NCBI GenBank assembly: GCA_964057225.1 | Contig: OZ059894.1 | Location: forward strand, 18,196,476 to 18,260,475 | Source of the DNA: Auanema rhodensis | Lineage: Eukaryota > Nematoda > Chromadorea > Rhabditida > Rhabditidae | DNA length: 64,000 nt | Reading direction: 5' to 3' | In this document: one piece after another, positions 24,864 to 37,912 of the stretch | Numbering within the stretch: position 1 is the first letter of the stretch | Layout: each line of letters begins with the position of its first letter | Made by a program: the position numbers and the translations under genes | The notes under the pieces: generated by a model | The model's input: only the letters and a program-made list of their open reading frames with translations | Database searches by the model: none | What the model was told of the DNA's origin: nothing

Positions 24864-26230
24864 GAGTTACATACCAAGTGCACATCACGTGTACATTTAA
24901 TTAGCATAAATTAAAGTTCACGTAAATTTCAAAGTCATGGTTACCATGCACCAGTATCAATGAAAATTTGTTTTTGGACTAATATGGCCATAGGGAATCT
25001 AATTTTGAAAACGGCATCTCTTCATCTTTGAGTTACATACCATGTGTACATCACGTGTACATTAAATTAGCATAAATTAAAGTTCACGTAAATTTCAAAG
25101 TCATGGTTACCATGCACCTTATCAATAAAAATTTGTTTTTGGACTAATATGGCCATAGGGAATCTAATTTTGAAAACGGCATCTCTTCATCTTTTTGTTA
25201 CATACCATGTGTACATCACGTGTACATTTAATTAGCATAAATTAAAGTTCACGTAAATTTCAAAGTCATGGTTACCATGCACCTATATCAATAAAAATTC
25301 GTTTTCAGTCTAATATGGCCATGGGGAATCTAATTTTGAAAACGGCATCTCTTCATCTTTGAGTTACATACCATGTGTACATCACGTGTACATTTAATTA
25401 GCATAAATTAAAGTTCACGTAAATTTCAAAGTCATGGTTACCTTGCACCAGTATCAATGAAAATTTGTTTTTGGACTAATATGGCCATAGGGAATCTAAT
25501 TTTGAAAACGGCATCTCTTCATCTTTGAGTTACATACCATGTGCACATCACGTGTACATTTAATTAGCATAAATTAAAGTTCACGTAAATTTCAAAGTCA
25601 TGGTTACCATGCAGCAGTATCAATGAAAATTTGTTTTTGGACTAATATGGCCATAGGGAATCTAATTTTCAAAACCCCATCTCTTTATCTTTTACGGAAA
25701 GCGAGTTACATACCACGTGCCCATCACGTGTACATTTAATTAGCATAAATTAAAGTACACGTAAATTTCAAAGTCATGGTTACCTTGCACCAGTATCAAT
25801 GAAAATTTGTTTTCGGACTAATATGGCCATGGGGAATCTAATTTTGAAAACCGCATCTCTTTATCTTTTACGGAAAGCGAGTTACATACCATGTGCACAT
25901 CACGTGTACATTTAATTAGCATAAATTAAAGTTCACGTAAATTTCAAAGTCATGGTTACCATGCACCAGTATAAATGAAAATTTGTTTTTGGACTAATAT
26001 GGCCATAGGGAATCTAATTTTGAAAACCCCATCTCTTTATCTTTTACGGAAAGCGAGTTACATATCATGTGCACATCACGTGTACATTTAATTAGCATAA
26101 ATTAAAGTTCAAGTAAATTTTAAAGTCATGGTTACCATGCACCAATATCCATAAAAATTTGTTTTTAGACTAATATGGACATGGGGAATCTAATTTTGAA
26201 AACTGCATCTCGTTATCTTTAACGGGAAAC
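24864..26230 (+). repeat. Dispersed pair 2, right copy; includes four short monomers
   Basis: Right partner of 8042-9409. Anchors at 24864, 25030, 25195, 25361 and 25527 give four consecutive short monomers, one of them 165 bp through a deleted base near 25111. The anchor at 25195 reads TTGTTA. Private changes are AAAGTACACG near 25755 and AACTGCATC near 26201. The end at 26230 is the domain A/B border. Confidence 0.84.
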
Positions 26231-27462
26231 GAGTTACATATCATGTGCACATCACGTGTACATTTAATTAGCATAAATTAAAGTTCACGTAAATTTCAAA
26301 GTCATGGTTACCATGCACCAATATCCATAAAATTTTGTTTTTAGTTTAATATGGCCATGGGTAATCTAATTTTGAAAACCGCATCTCTTTATCTTTCACG
26401 GGAAGCGAGTTACGTATCATGTGCCCATCACGTGTACATTTAATTAGCATAAATTAAAGTTCACGTAAATTTTAAAGTCATGGTTACCATGCACCAATAT
26501 CCATAAAAATTTGTTTTTAGACTGATATGGACATGGGGAATCTAATTTTGAAAACCGCATCTCTTTATCGTTCACGGAAAGCGAGTTACATACCATGTGC
26601 ACATCACGTCTACATTTAATTAGCATAAATTAAAGTTCACGTAAATTTCAAAGTCATGGTTACCATGCACAAGTATCAATAAAAATTTGTTTTCGGACTA
26701 ATATGGCCATGGGGAATCTAATTTTGAAAACCGCATCTCTTTATCTTTTACGGAAAGCGAGTTACATACCATGTGCTCATCACGTGTACATTTAATTAGC
26801 ATAAATTAAAGTTCACGTAAATTTCAAAGTCATGGTTACCATGCACAAGTATCAATAAAAATTTGTTTTCGGACTAATATGGCCATGGGGAATCTAATTT
26901 TGAAAACCGCATCTCTTTATCTTTTACGGAAAGCGAGTTACATACCATGTGCTCATCACGTGTACATTTAATTAGCATAAATTAAAGTTCACGTAAATTT
27001 TAAAGTCATGGTTACCATGCACCAATATCCATAAAAATTTGTTTTTAGACTAATATGGACATGATGAATCTAATTTTGAAAACCGCATCTCTTTATCTTT
27101 TACGGAAAGCGAGTTACATACCATGTGCCCATCACGTGTACATTTAATTAGCATAAATTAAAGTTCACGTAAATTTTAAAGTCATGGTTACCATGCACCA
27201 ATATCCATAAAAATTAGTTTTTAGACTAATATGGACATGGGGAATCTAATTTTGAAAACCGCATCTCTTTATCTTTTACGGAAAGCGAGTTACATATCAT
27301 GTGCTCATCACGTGTACATTTAATTAGCATAAATTAAAGTTCACGTAATTTTCAAAGTCATGGTTACCATGCACCAGTATCAATAAAAATTTGTTTTCGG
27401 ACTAATATGGCCATGGGGAATCTAATTTTGAAAACCGCATCTCTTTATCTTTTACGGAAAGC

Positions 27463-27638
27463 GAGTTACATATCATGTGCACATCACGTGTACATTTAAT
27501 TAGCATAAATTAAAGTTCACGTAAATTTCAAAGTCATGGTTACCATGCGCCTATATCAATAAAAATTTGTTTTTAGTCTAATATGGCCATGGGGAATCTA
27601 ATTATGAAAACCGCATCTCTTTGTCTTTCACGGAAAGC
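27463..27638 (+). repeat. Exemplar monomer, class theta (domain B)
   Basis: 176 bp. Marked by ATGCGCCTATATC, TTTTTAGTCTAATATGG, CCATGGGG, AATTATGAAAACC and CTTTGTCTTTCACGG. It resembles beta in the second half but with CTAATATGG and CCATGGGG. Seen only in domain B. Confidence 0.83.
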
Positions 27639-28508
27639 GAGTTACATACCATGTGCACATCACGTGTACATTTAATTAGCATAAATTAAAGTTCACGTAA
27701 ATTTCAAAGTCATGGTTACCATGCGCCTATATCAATAAAAATTTGTTTTCGGACTAATATGGCCATGGGGAATCTAATTTTGAAAACCGCATCTCTTTAT
27801 CTTTTACGGAAAGCAAGTTACATACCATGTGCCCATCACGTGTACATTTAATTAGCATAAATTAAAGTTCACGTAAATTTTAAAGTCATGGTTACCATGC
27901 ACCAGTATCAATAAAAATTTGTTTTCGGACTAATATGGCCATGGGGAATCTAATTTTGAAAACCGCATCTCTTTATCTTTTACGGAAAGCGAGTTACATA
28001 TCATGTGCACATCACGTGTACATCTAATTAGCATAAATTAAAGTTCACGTAAATTTCAAAGTCATGGTTACCATGCGCCTATATCAATAAAAATTTGTTT
28101 TTAGTCTAATATGGCCATGGGGAATCTAATTATGAAAACCGCATCTCTTTATCTTTCACGGAAAGCGAGTTACATACCATGTGCACATCACGTGTACATT
28201 TAATTAGCATAAATTAAAGTTCACATAAATTTCAAAGTCATGGTTACCATGCACCAGTATCAATGAAAATTTGTTTTTGGACTAATATGGCCATAGGGAA
28301 TCTAATTTTGAAAACGGCATCTCTTCATCTTTGAGTTACATACCATGTGTACATCACGTGTACATTTAATTAGCATAAATTAAAGTTCACGTAAATTTTA
28401 AAGTCATGGTTACCATGCACCAATATCCATAAAAATTTGTTTTTAGACTAATATGGACATGGGGAATCTAATTTTGAAAACCGTATCTCTTTATCTTCAA
28501 CGGGAAAC

Positions 28509-28684
28509 GAGTTACATATCATGTGCACATCACGTGTACATTTAATTAGCATAAATTAAAGTTCACGTAAATTTCAAACTCATGGTTACCATGCACCAGT
28601 ATCAATGAAAATTGGTTTTTGGACTAATATGGCCATAGGGAATCTAATTTTGAAAACCCCATCTCTTTATCTTTTACAGAAAGC
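28509..28684 (+). repeat. Exemplar monomer, class iota (domain B)
   Basis: 176 bp. Marked by CAAACTCATGG in place of CAAAGTCATGG, ATTGGTTTTTGG, ACCCCATCTC and a TTTTACAGAAAGC tail. It usually follows a zeta-like monomer with CCGTATCTC. A derivative with ATCGATG (for example near 38184 and 42388) belongs to the 4204-bp unit. Confidence 0.82.
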
Positions 28685-31600
28685 GAGTTACATACCATGT
28701 GCACATCACGTGTACATTTAATTAGCATAAATTAAAGTTCACGTAAATTTCAAAGTCATGGTTACCATGCGCCTATATCAATAAAAATTTGTTTTTAGTC
28801 TAATATGGCCATGGGGAATCTAATTATGAAAACCGCATCTCTTTGTCTTTCACGGAAAGCGAGTTACATACCATGTGCACATCACGTGTACATTTAATTA
28901 GCATAAATTAAAGTTCACGTAAATTTCAAACTCATGGTTACCATGCACCAGTATCAATGAAAATTGGTTTTTGGACTAATATGGCCATAGGGAATCTAAT
29001 TTTGAAAACCCCATCTCTTTATCTTTTACAGAAAGCGAGTTACATACCATGTGCACATCACGTGTACATTTAATTAGCATAAATTAAAGTTCACGTAAAT
29101 TTCAAACTCATGGTTACCATGCACCAGTATCAATGAAAATTTGTTTTTAGTCTAATATGGCCATGGGGAATCTAATTATGTAAACCGCATCTCTTTGTCT
29201 TTCACGGAAAGCGAGTTACATACCATGTGCACATCACGTGTACATTTAATTAGCATAAATTAAAGTTCACGTAAATTTCAAAGTCATGGTTACCATGCAC
29301 CAGTATCAATGAAAATTTGTTTTCGGACTAATATGGCCATGGGGAATCTAATTTTGAAAACCGCATCTCTTTATCTTTTACGGAAAGCAAGTTACATACC
29401 ATGTGCCCATCACGTGTACATTTAATTAGCATAAATTAAAGTTCACGTAAATTTCAAAGTCATGGTTACCATGCACCAGTATCAATGAAAATTTGTTTTT
29501 GGACTAATATGGCCATAGGGAATCTAATTTTGAAAACGGCATCTCTTCATCTTTGAGTTACATACCATGTGTACATCACGTGTACATTTAATTAGCATAA
29601 ATTAAAGTTCACGTAAATTTTAAAGTCATGGTTACCATGCACCAATATCCATAAAAATTTGTTTTTAGACTAATATGGACATGGGGAATCTAATTTTGAA
29701 AACGGCATCTCTTCATCTTTGAGTTACATACCATGTGTACATCACGTGTACATTTAATTAGCATAAATTAAAGTTCACGTAAATTTCAAAGTCATGGTTA
29801 CCATGCGCCTATATCAATAAAAATTTGTTTTCGGACTAATATGGCCATGGGGAATCTAATTTTGAAAACCGCATCTCTTTATCTTTTACGGAAAGCAAGT
29901 TACATACCATGTGCCCATCACGTGTACATTTAATTAGCATAAATTAAAGTTCACGTAAATTTCAAAGTCATGGTTACCATGCGCCTATATCAATAAAAAT
30001 TTGTTTTTAGTCTAATATGGCCATGGGGAATCTAATTATGAAAACCGCATCTCTTTGTCTTTCACGGAAAGCGAGTTACATACCATGTGCACATCACGTG
30101 TACATTTAATTAGCATAAATTAAAGTTCACGTAAATTTCAAAGTCATGGTTACCATGCGCCTATATCAATAAAAATTTGTTTTCGGACTAATATGGCCAT
30201 GGGGAATCTAATTTTGAAAACCGCATCTCTTTGTCTTTCACGGAAAGCGAGTTACATACCATGTGCACATCACGTGTACATTTAATTAGCATAAATTAAA
30301 GTTCACGTAAATTTCAAAGTCATGGTTACCATGCGCCTATATCAATAAAAATTTGTTTTCGGACTAATATGGCCATGGGGAATCTAATTTTGAAAACCGC
30401 ATCTCTTTATCTTTTACGGAAAGCAAGTTACATACCATGTGCCCATCACGTGTACATTTAATTAGCATAAATTAAAGTTCACGTAAATTTCAAAGTCATG
30501 GTTACCATGCGCCTATATCAATAAAAATTTGTTTTTAGTCTAATATGGCCATGGGGAATCTAATTATGAAAACCGCATCTCTTTATCTTTCACGGAAAGC
30601 GAGTTACATACCATGTGCACATCACGTGTACATTTAATTAGCATAAATTAAAGTTCACGTAAATTTCAAAGTCATGGTTACCATGCACCAGTATCAATGA
30701 AAATTTGTTTTTGGACTAATATGGCCATAGGGAATCTAATTTTGAAAACGGCATCTCTTCATCTTTGAGTTACATACCATGTGTACATCACGTGTACATT
30801 TAATTAGCATAAATTAAAGTTCACGTAAATTTTAAAGTCATGGTTACCATGCACCAATATCCATAAAAATTTGTTTTTAGACTAATATGGACATGGGGAA
30901 TCTAATTTTGAAAACCGTATCTCTTTATCTTCAACGGGAAACGAGTTACATATCATGTGCACATCACGTGTACATTTAATTAGCATAAATTAAAGTTCAC
31001 GTAAATTTCAAACTCATGGTTACCATGCACCAGTATCAATGAAAATTGGTTTTTGGACTAATATGGCCATAGGGAATCTAATTTTGAAAACCCCATCTCT
31101 TTATCTTTTACAGAAAGCGAGTTACATACCATGTGCACATCACGTGTACATTTAATTAGCATAAATTAAAGTTCACGTAAATTTCAAAGTCATGGTTACC
31201 ATGCGCCTATATCAATAAAAATTTGTTTTTAGTCTAATATGGCCATGGGGAATATAATTATGAAAACCGCATCTCTTTGTCTTTCACGGAAAGCGAGTTA
31301 CATACCATGTGCACATCACGTGTACATTTAATTAGCATAAATTAAAGTTCACGTAAATTTCAAAGTCATGGTTACCATGCGCCTATATCAATAAAAATTT
31401 GTTTTCGGACTAATATGGCCATGGGGAATCTAATTTTGAAAACCGCATCTCTTTATCTTTTACGGAAAGCGAGTTACATATCATGTGCACATCACGTGTA
31501 CATTTAATTAGCATAAATTAAAGTTCACGTAAATTTCAAAGTCATGGTTACCATGCGCCTATATCAATAAAAATTTGTTTTTAGTCTAATATGGCCATGG

Positions 31601-33366
31601 GGAATCTAATTATGAAAACCGCATCTCTTTATCTTTCACGGAAAGCGAGTTACATACCATGTGCACATCACGTGTACATTTAATTAGCATAAATTAAAGT
31701 TCACGTAAATTTCAAAGTCATGGTTACCATGCACCAGTATCAATGAAAATTTGTTTTTGGACTAATATGGCCATAGGGAATCTAATTTTGAAAACGGCAT
31801 CTCTTCATCTTTGAGTTACATACCATGTGTACATCACGTGTACATTTAATTAGCATAAATTAAAGTTCACGTAAATTTTAAAGTCATGGTTACCATGCAC
31901 CAATATCCATAAAAATTTGTTTTTAGACTAATATGGACATGGGGAATCTAATTTTGAAAACCGTATCTCTTTATCTTCAACGGGAAACGAGTTACATATC
32001 ATGTGCACATCACGTGTACATTTAATTAGCATAAATTAAAGTTCACGTAAATTTCAAAGTCATGGTTACCATGCACCAGTATCAATGAAAATTTGTTTTT
32101 GGACTAATATGGCCATAGGGAATCTAATTTTGAAAACGGCATCTCTTCATCTTTGAGTTACATACCATGTGTACATCACGTGTACATTTAATTAGCATAA
32201 ATTAAAGTTCACGTAAATTTTAAAGTCATGGTTACCATGCACCAATATCCATAAAAATTTGTTTTTAGACTAATATGGACATGGGGAATCTAATTTTGAA
32301 AACGGCATCTCTTCATCTTTGAGTTACATACCATGTGTACATCACGTGTACATTTAATTAGCATAAATTAAAGTTCACGTAAATTTCAAAGTCATGGTTA
32401 CCATGCGCCTATATCAATAAAAATTTGTTTTTAGTCTAATATGGCCATGGGGAATCTAATTATGAAAACCGCATCTCTTTATCTTTCACGGAAAGCGAGT
32501 TACATACCATGTGCACATCACGTGTACATTTAATTAGCATAAATTAAAGTTCACGTAAATTTCAAAGTCATGGTTACCATGCACCAGTATCAATGAAAAT
32601 TTGTTTTTGGACTAATATGGCCATAGGGAATCTAATTTTGAAAACGGCATCTCTTCATCTTTGAGTTACATACCATGTGTACATCACGTGTACATTTAAT
32701 TAGCATAAATTAAAGTTCACGTAAATTTTAAAGTCATGGTTACCATGCACCAATATCCATAAAAATTTGTTTTTAGACTAATATGGACATGGGGAATCTA
32801 ATTTTGAAAACCGTATCTCTTTATCTTCAACGGGAAACGAGTTACATATCATGTGCACATCACGTGTACATTTAATTAGCATAAATTAAAGTTCACGTAA
32901 ATTTCAAAATCATGGTTACCATGCACCAGTATCAATGAAAATTGGTTTTTGGACTAATATGGCCATAGGGAATCTAATTTTGAAAACCCCATCTCTTTAT
33001 CTTTTACAGAAAGCGAGTTACATACCATGTGCACATCACGTGTACATTTAATTAGCATAAATTAAAGTTCACGTAAATTTCAAAGTCATGGTTACCATGC
33101 GCCTATATCAATAAAAATTTGTTTTTAGTCTAATATGGCCATGGGGAATCTAATTATGAAAACCGCATCTCTTTGTCTTTCACGGAAAGCGAGTTACATA
33201 CCATGTGCACATCACGTGTACATTTAATTAGCATAAATTAAAGTTCACGTAAATTTCAAAGTCATGGTTACCATGCGCCTATATCAATAAAAATTTGTTT
33301 TCGGACTAATATGGCCATGGGGAATCTAATTTTGAAAACCGCATCTCTTTATCTTTTACGGAAAGC

Positions 33367-35292
33367 AAGTTACATACCATGTGCCCATCACGTGTACATT
33401 TAATTAGCATAAATTAAAGTTCACGTAAATTTTAAAGTCATTGTTACCATGCACCAGTATCAATAAAAATTTGTTTTCGGACTAATATGGCCATGGGGAA
33501 TCTAATTTTGAAAACCGCATCTCTTTATCTTTTACGGAAAGCGAGTTACATATCATGTGCACATCACGTGTACATTTAATTAGCATAAATTAAAGTTCAC
33601 GTAAATTTCAAAGTCATGGTTACCATGCGCCTATATCAATAAAAATTTGTTTTTAGTCTAATATGGCCATGGGGAATCTAATTATGAAAACCGCATCTCT
33701 TTATCTTTCACGGAAAGCGAGTTACATACCATGTGCACATCACGTGTACATTTAATTAGCATAAATTAAAGTTCACGTAAATTTCAAAGTCATGGTTACC
33801 ATGCACCAGTATCAATGAAAATTTGTTTTTGGACTAATATGGCCATAGGGAATCTAATTTTGAAAACGGCATCTCTTCATCTTTGAGTTACATACCATGT
33901 GTACATCACGTGTACATTTAATTAGCATAAATTAAAGTTCACGTAAATTTTAAAGTCATGGTTACCATGCACCAATATCCATAAAAATTTGTTTTTAGAC
34001 TAATATGGACATGGGGAATCTAATTTTGAAAACCGTATCTCTTTATCTTCAACGGGAAACGAGTTACATATCATGTGCACATCACGTGTACATTTAATTA
34101 GCATAAATTAAAGTTCACGTAAATTTCAAACTCATGGTTACCATGCACCAGTATCAATGAAAATTGGTTTTTGGACTAATATGGCCATAGGGAATCTAAT
34201 TTTGAAAACCCCATCTCTTTATCTTTTACAGAAAGCGAGTTACATACCATGTGCACATCACGTGTACATTTAATTAGCATAAATTAAAGTTCACGTAAAT
34301 TTTAAAGTCATGGTTACCATTCACCAATATCCATAAAAATTTGTTTTTAGACTAATATGGACATGGGGAATCTAATTTTGAAAACCGCATCTCTTTATCT
34401 TTAACGGGAAACGAGTTACATATCATGTGTTGATCACGTGTACATTTGATTAGCATAAATTAAAGTTCACGTAAATTTCAAAGTCATGGTTACCATGCAC
34501 CAATATCCATAAAAATTTGTTTTTAGTTTAATATGGCCATGGGGAATCTAATTTTGAAAACCGCATCTCTTTATCTTTTACGGAAAGCGAGTTACATACC
34601 ATGTGCTCATCACGTGTACATTTAATTAGCATAAATTAAAGTTCACGTAAATTTCAAAGTCATGGTTACCATGCACCAGTATAAATGAAAATTTGTTTTT
34701 GGACTAATATGGCCATAGGGAATCTAATTTTGAAAACCGCATCTCTTTATCTTTCACGGGAAGCGAGTTACATATCATGTGCACATCACGTGTACATTTA
34801 ATTAGCATAAATTAAAGTTCACGTAAATTTCAAAGTCATGGTTACCATGCACCAATGTCCATAAAAATTTGTTTTTAGACTAATATGGACATGGGGAATC
34901 TAATTTTGAAAACCGCATCTCTTTATCTTCAACGGGAAACGAGTTACATATCATGTGTACATCACGTGTACATTTAATTAGCATAAATTAAAGTTCACGT
35001 AAATTTCAAACTCATGGTTACCATGCACCAGTATCAATGAAAATTTGTTTTTGGACTAATATGGCCATAGGGAATCTAATTTTGAAAACCCCATCTCTTT
35101 ATCTTTCACGGGAAGCGAGTTACATATCATGTGCACATCACGTGTACATTTAATTAGCATAAGTTGAAGTTCACGTAAATTTCAAAGTCATGGTTACCAT
35201 GCGCCTATATCAATAAAAATTTGTTTTTAGTCTAATATGGCCATGGGGAATCTAATTTTGAAAACCGCATCTCTTTATCTTTTACGGAAAGC
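33367..35292 (+). repeat. 11-monomer tandem duplication, copy 1 (1926 bp)
   Basis: Ten long and one short monomer; repeated immediately at 35293. Shared rare variants: GTGTTGATCACG (34431 and 36357), AAGTTGAAG (35161 and 37087), CAATGTCCAT, and CATTCACC. Private to this copy: GTCATTGTTACC near 33440 and GTGCTCATC near 34604. Both copies begin with the altered anchor CAAGTTA. Confidence 0.88.
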
Positions 35293-37218
35293 AAGTTACA
35301 TACCATGTGCCCATCACGTGTACATTTAATTAGCATAAATTAAAGTTCACGTAAATTTTAAAGTCATGGTTACCATGCACCAGTATCAATAAAAATTTGT
35401 TTTCGGACTAATATGGCCATGGGGAATCTAATTTTGAAAACCGCATCTCTTTATCTTTTACGGAAAGCGAGTTACATATCATGTGCACATCACGTGTACA
35501 TTTAATTAGCATAAATTAAAGTTCACGTAAATTTCAAAGTCATGGTTACCATGCGCCTATATCAATAAAAATTTGTTTTTAGTCTAATATGGCCATGGGG
35601 AATCTAATTATGAAAACCGCATCTCTTTATCTTTCACGGAAAGCGACTTACATACCATGTGCACATCACGTGTACATTTAATTAGCATAAATTAAAGTTC
35701 ACGTAAATTTCAAAGTCATGGTTACCATGCACCAGTATCAATGAAAATTTGTTTTTGGACTAATATGGCCATAGGGAATCTAATTTTGAAAACGGCATCT
35801 CTTCATCTTTGAGTTACATACCATGTGTACATCACGTGTACATTTAATTAGCATAAATTAAAGTTCACGTAAATTTTAAAGTCATGGTTACCATGCACCA
35901 ATATCCATAAAAATTTGTTTTTAGACTAATATGGACATGGGGAATCTAATTTTGTAAACCGTATCTTTTTATCTTCAACGGGAAACGAGTTACATATCAT
36001 GTGCACATCACGTGTACATTTAATTAGCATAAATTAAAGTTCACGTAAATTTCAAACTCATGGTTACCATGCACCAGTATCAATGAAAATTGGTTTTTGG
36101 ATTAATATGGCCATAGGGAATCTAATTTTGAAAACCCCATCTCTTTATCTTTTACAGAAAGCGAGTTACATACCATGTGCACATCACGTGTACATTTAAT
36201 TAGCATAAATTAAAGTTCACGTAAATTTTAAAGTCATGGTTACCATTCACCAATATCCATAAAAATTTGTTTTTAGACTAATATGGACATGGGGAATCTA
36301 ATTTTGAAAACCGCATCTCTTTATCTTTAACGGAAAACGAGTTACATATCATGTGTTGATCACGTGTACATTTGATTAGCATAAATTAAAGTTCACGTAA
36401 ATTTCAAAGTCATGGTTACCATGCACCAATATCCATAAAAATTTGTTTTTAGTTTAATATGGCCATGGGGAATCTAATTTTGAAAACCGCATCTCTTTAT
36501 CTTTTACGGAAAGCGAGTTACATACCATGTGCACATCACGTGTACATTTAATTAGCATAAATTAAAGTTCACGTAAATTTCAAAGTCATGGTTACCATGC
36601 ACCAGTATAAATGAAAATTTGTTTTTGGACTAATATGGCCATAGGGAATCTAATTTTGAAAACCGCATCTCTTTATCTTTCACGGGAAGCGAGTTACATA
36701 TCATGTGCACATCACGTGTACATTTAATTAGCATAAATTAAAGTTCACGTAAATTTCAAAGTCATGGTTACCATGCACCAATGTCCATAAAAATTTGTTT
36801 TTAGACTAATATGGACATGGGGAATCTAATTTTGAAAACCGCATCTCTTTATCTTCAACGGGAAACGAGTTACATATCATGTGTACATGACGTGTACATT
36901 TAATTAGCATAAATTAAAGTTCACGTAAATTTCAAACTCATGGTTACCATGCACCAGTATCAATGAAAATTTGTTTTTGGACTAATATGGCCATAGGGAA
37001 TCTAATTTTGAAAACCCCATCTCTTTATCTTTCACGGGAAGCGAGTTACATATCATGTGCACATCACGTGTACATTTAATTAGCATAAGTTGAAGTTCAC
37101 GTAAATTTCAAAGTCATGGTTACCATGCGCCTATATCAATAAAAATTTGTTTTTAGTCTAATATGGCCATGGGGAATCTAATTATGAAAACCGCATCTCT
37201 TTATCTTTCACGGAAAGC
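35293..37218 (+). repeat. 11-monomer tandem duplication, copy 2 (1926 bp)
   Basis: Second copy of 33367-35292. Identity ends near 37171 inside its last monomer. Private changes include GCGACTTAC near 35645, TTTGTAAACCG near 35951, GGATTAATATGG near 36100, CGGAAAACG near 36331 and CATGACGTG near 36887. The part from 35811 is also shared with 48775-50876. Confidence 0.88.
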
Positions 37219-37912
37219 GAGTTACATACCATGTGCACATCACGTCTACATTTAATTAGCATAAATTAAAGTTCACGTAAATTTCAAAGTCATGGTTACC
37301 ATGCACAAGTATCAATAAAAATTTGTTTTCGGACTAATATGGCCATGGGGAATCTAATTTTGAAAACCGCATCTCTTTATCTTTTACGGAAAGCGAGTTA
37401 CATACCATGTGCCCATCACGTGTACATTTAATTAGCATAAATTAAAGTTCACGTAAATTTCAAAGTCATGGTTACCATGCGCCTATATCAATAAAAATTT
37501 GTTTTTAGTCTAATATGGCCATGAAGAATCTAATTATGAAAACCGCATCTCTTTATCTTTTACGGAAAGCGAGTTACATACCATGTGCACATCACGTGTA
37601 CATTTAATTAGCATAAATTAAAGTTCACGTAAATTTCAAAGTCATGGTTACCATGCGCCTATATCAATAAAAATTTGTTTTTAGTCTAATATGGCCATGG
37701 GGAATCTAATTATGAAAACCGCATCTCTCTATCTTTCACGGAAAGCGAGTTACATACCATGTGCACATCACGTGTACATTTAATTAGCATAAATTAAAGT
37801 TCACGTAAATTTCAAAGTCATGGTTACCATGCACCAGTATCAATGAAAATTTGTTTTTGGACTAATATGGCCATAGGGAATCTAATTTTGAAAACGGCAT
37901 CTCTTCATCTTT
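35811..37912 (+). repeat. Dispersed pair 3, left copy (matches 48775-50876)
   Basis: Twelve monomers (2102 bp, one short) matching 48775-50876 at 12964 bp, which equals 74 monomers with six short. Shared markers: GTGTTGATC, CAATGTCCAT, CACGTCTAC and ATGAAGAATC (37521 and 50485). Several single-base differences show that it is older than the 4204-bp duplication. Confidence 0.84.

Larger units (their letters stand above)
1..26230 (+). repeat. Domain A: alpha-to-eta monomer classes, rich in short monomers
   Basis: This part uses a limited set of monomer classes told apart by linked substitutions in positions 86-172. Diagnostic variants seen here and not noticed further right are ACCAAGTGCAC, GGCCACGGGG, CTTGCACCAG and CATTGAATTAG. 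Short monomers are frequent: 36 of the first 147 intervals. The classes recur in a preferred order (see the 1926-bp cassette entries), broken by local expansions. The right edge is the GAGTTA at 26231, where an internal duplication (24864-26230) also ends and new variant types begin. Confidence 0.85.
26231..33366 (+). repeat. Domain B left mosaic (theta, iota, zeta-like monomers)
   Basis: New variants appear here: GTGCTCATC, GTGCCCATC, ATGCGCC, CAAACTCATGG and CCGTATCTC. A repeated motif order is alpha, zeta-like with CCGTATC, iota, theta. CCGTATC recurs at 28481, 30915, 31961, 32811 and 34033, that is at 2434, 1046, 850 and 1222 bp, all whole numbers of monomers with 3, 1, 3 and 1 short ones. 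No single period dominates. Confidence 0.75.

Noticed and set aside
25190-25200. Altered anchor TTGTTA as a possible boundary element
   Set aside because: It is a two-base change within a normal 165/166-bp series, with ordinary monomers on both sides.
26444-26626. 60-codon minus-strand ORF
   Set aside because: It lies wholly in satellite monomers and spans more than one 176-bp unit. It is open only because the conserved minus-strand TAG is changed to CAG at 26524. There is no domain, start context or codon-use support.
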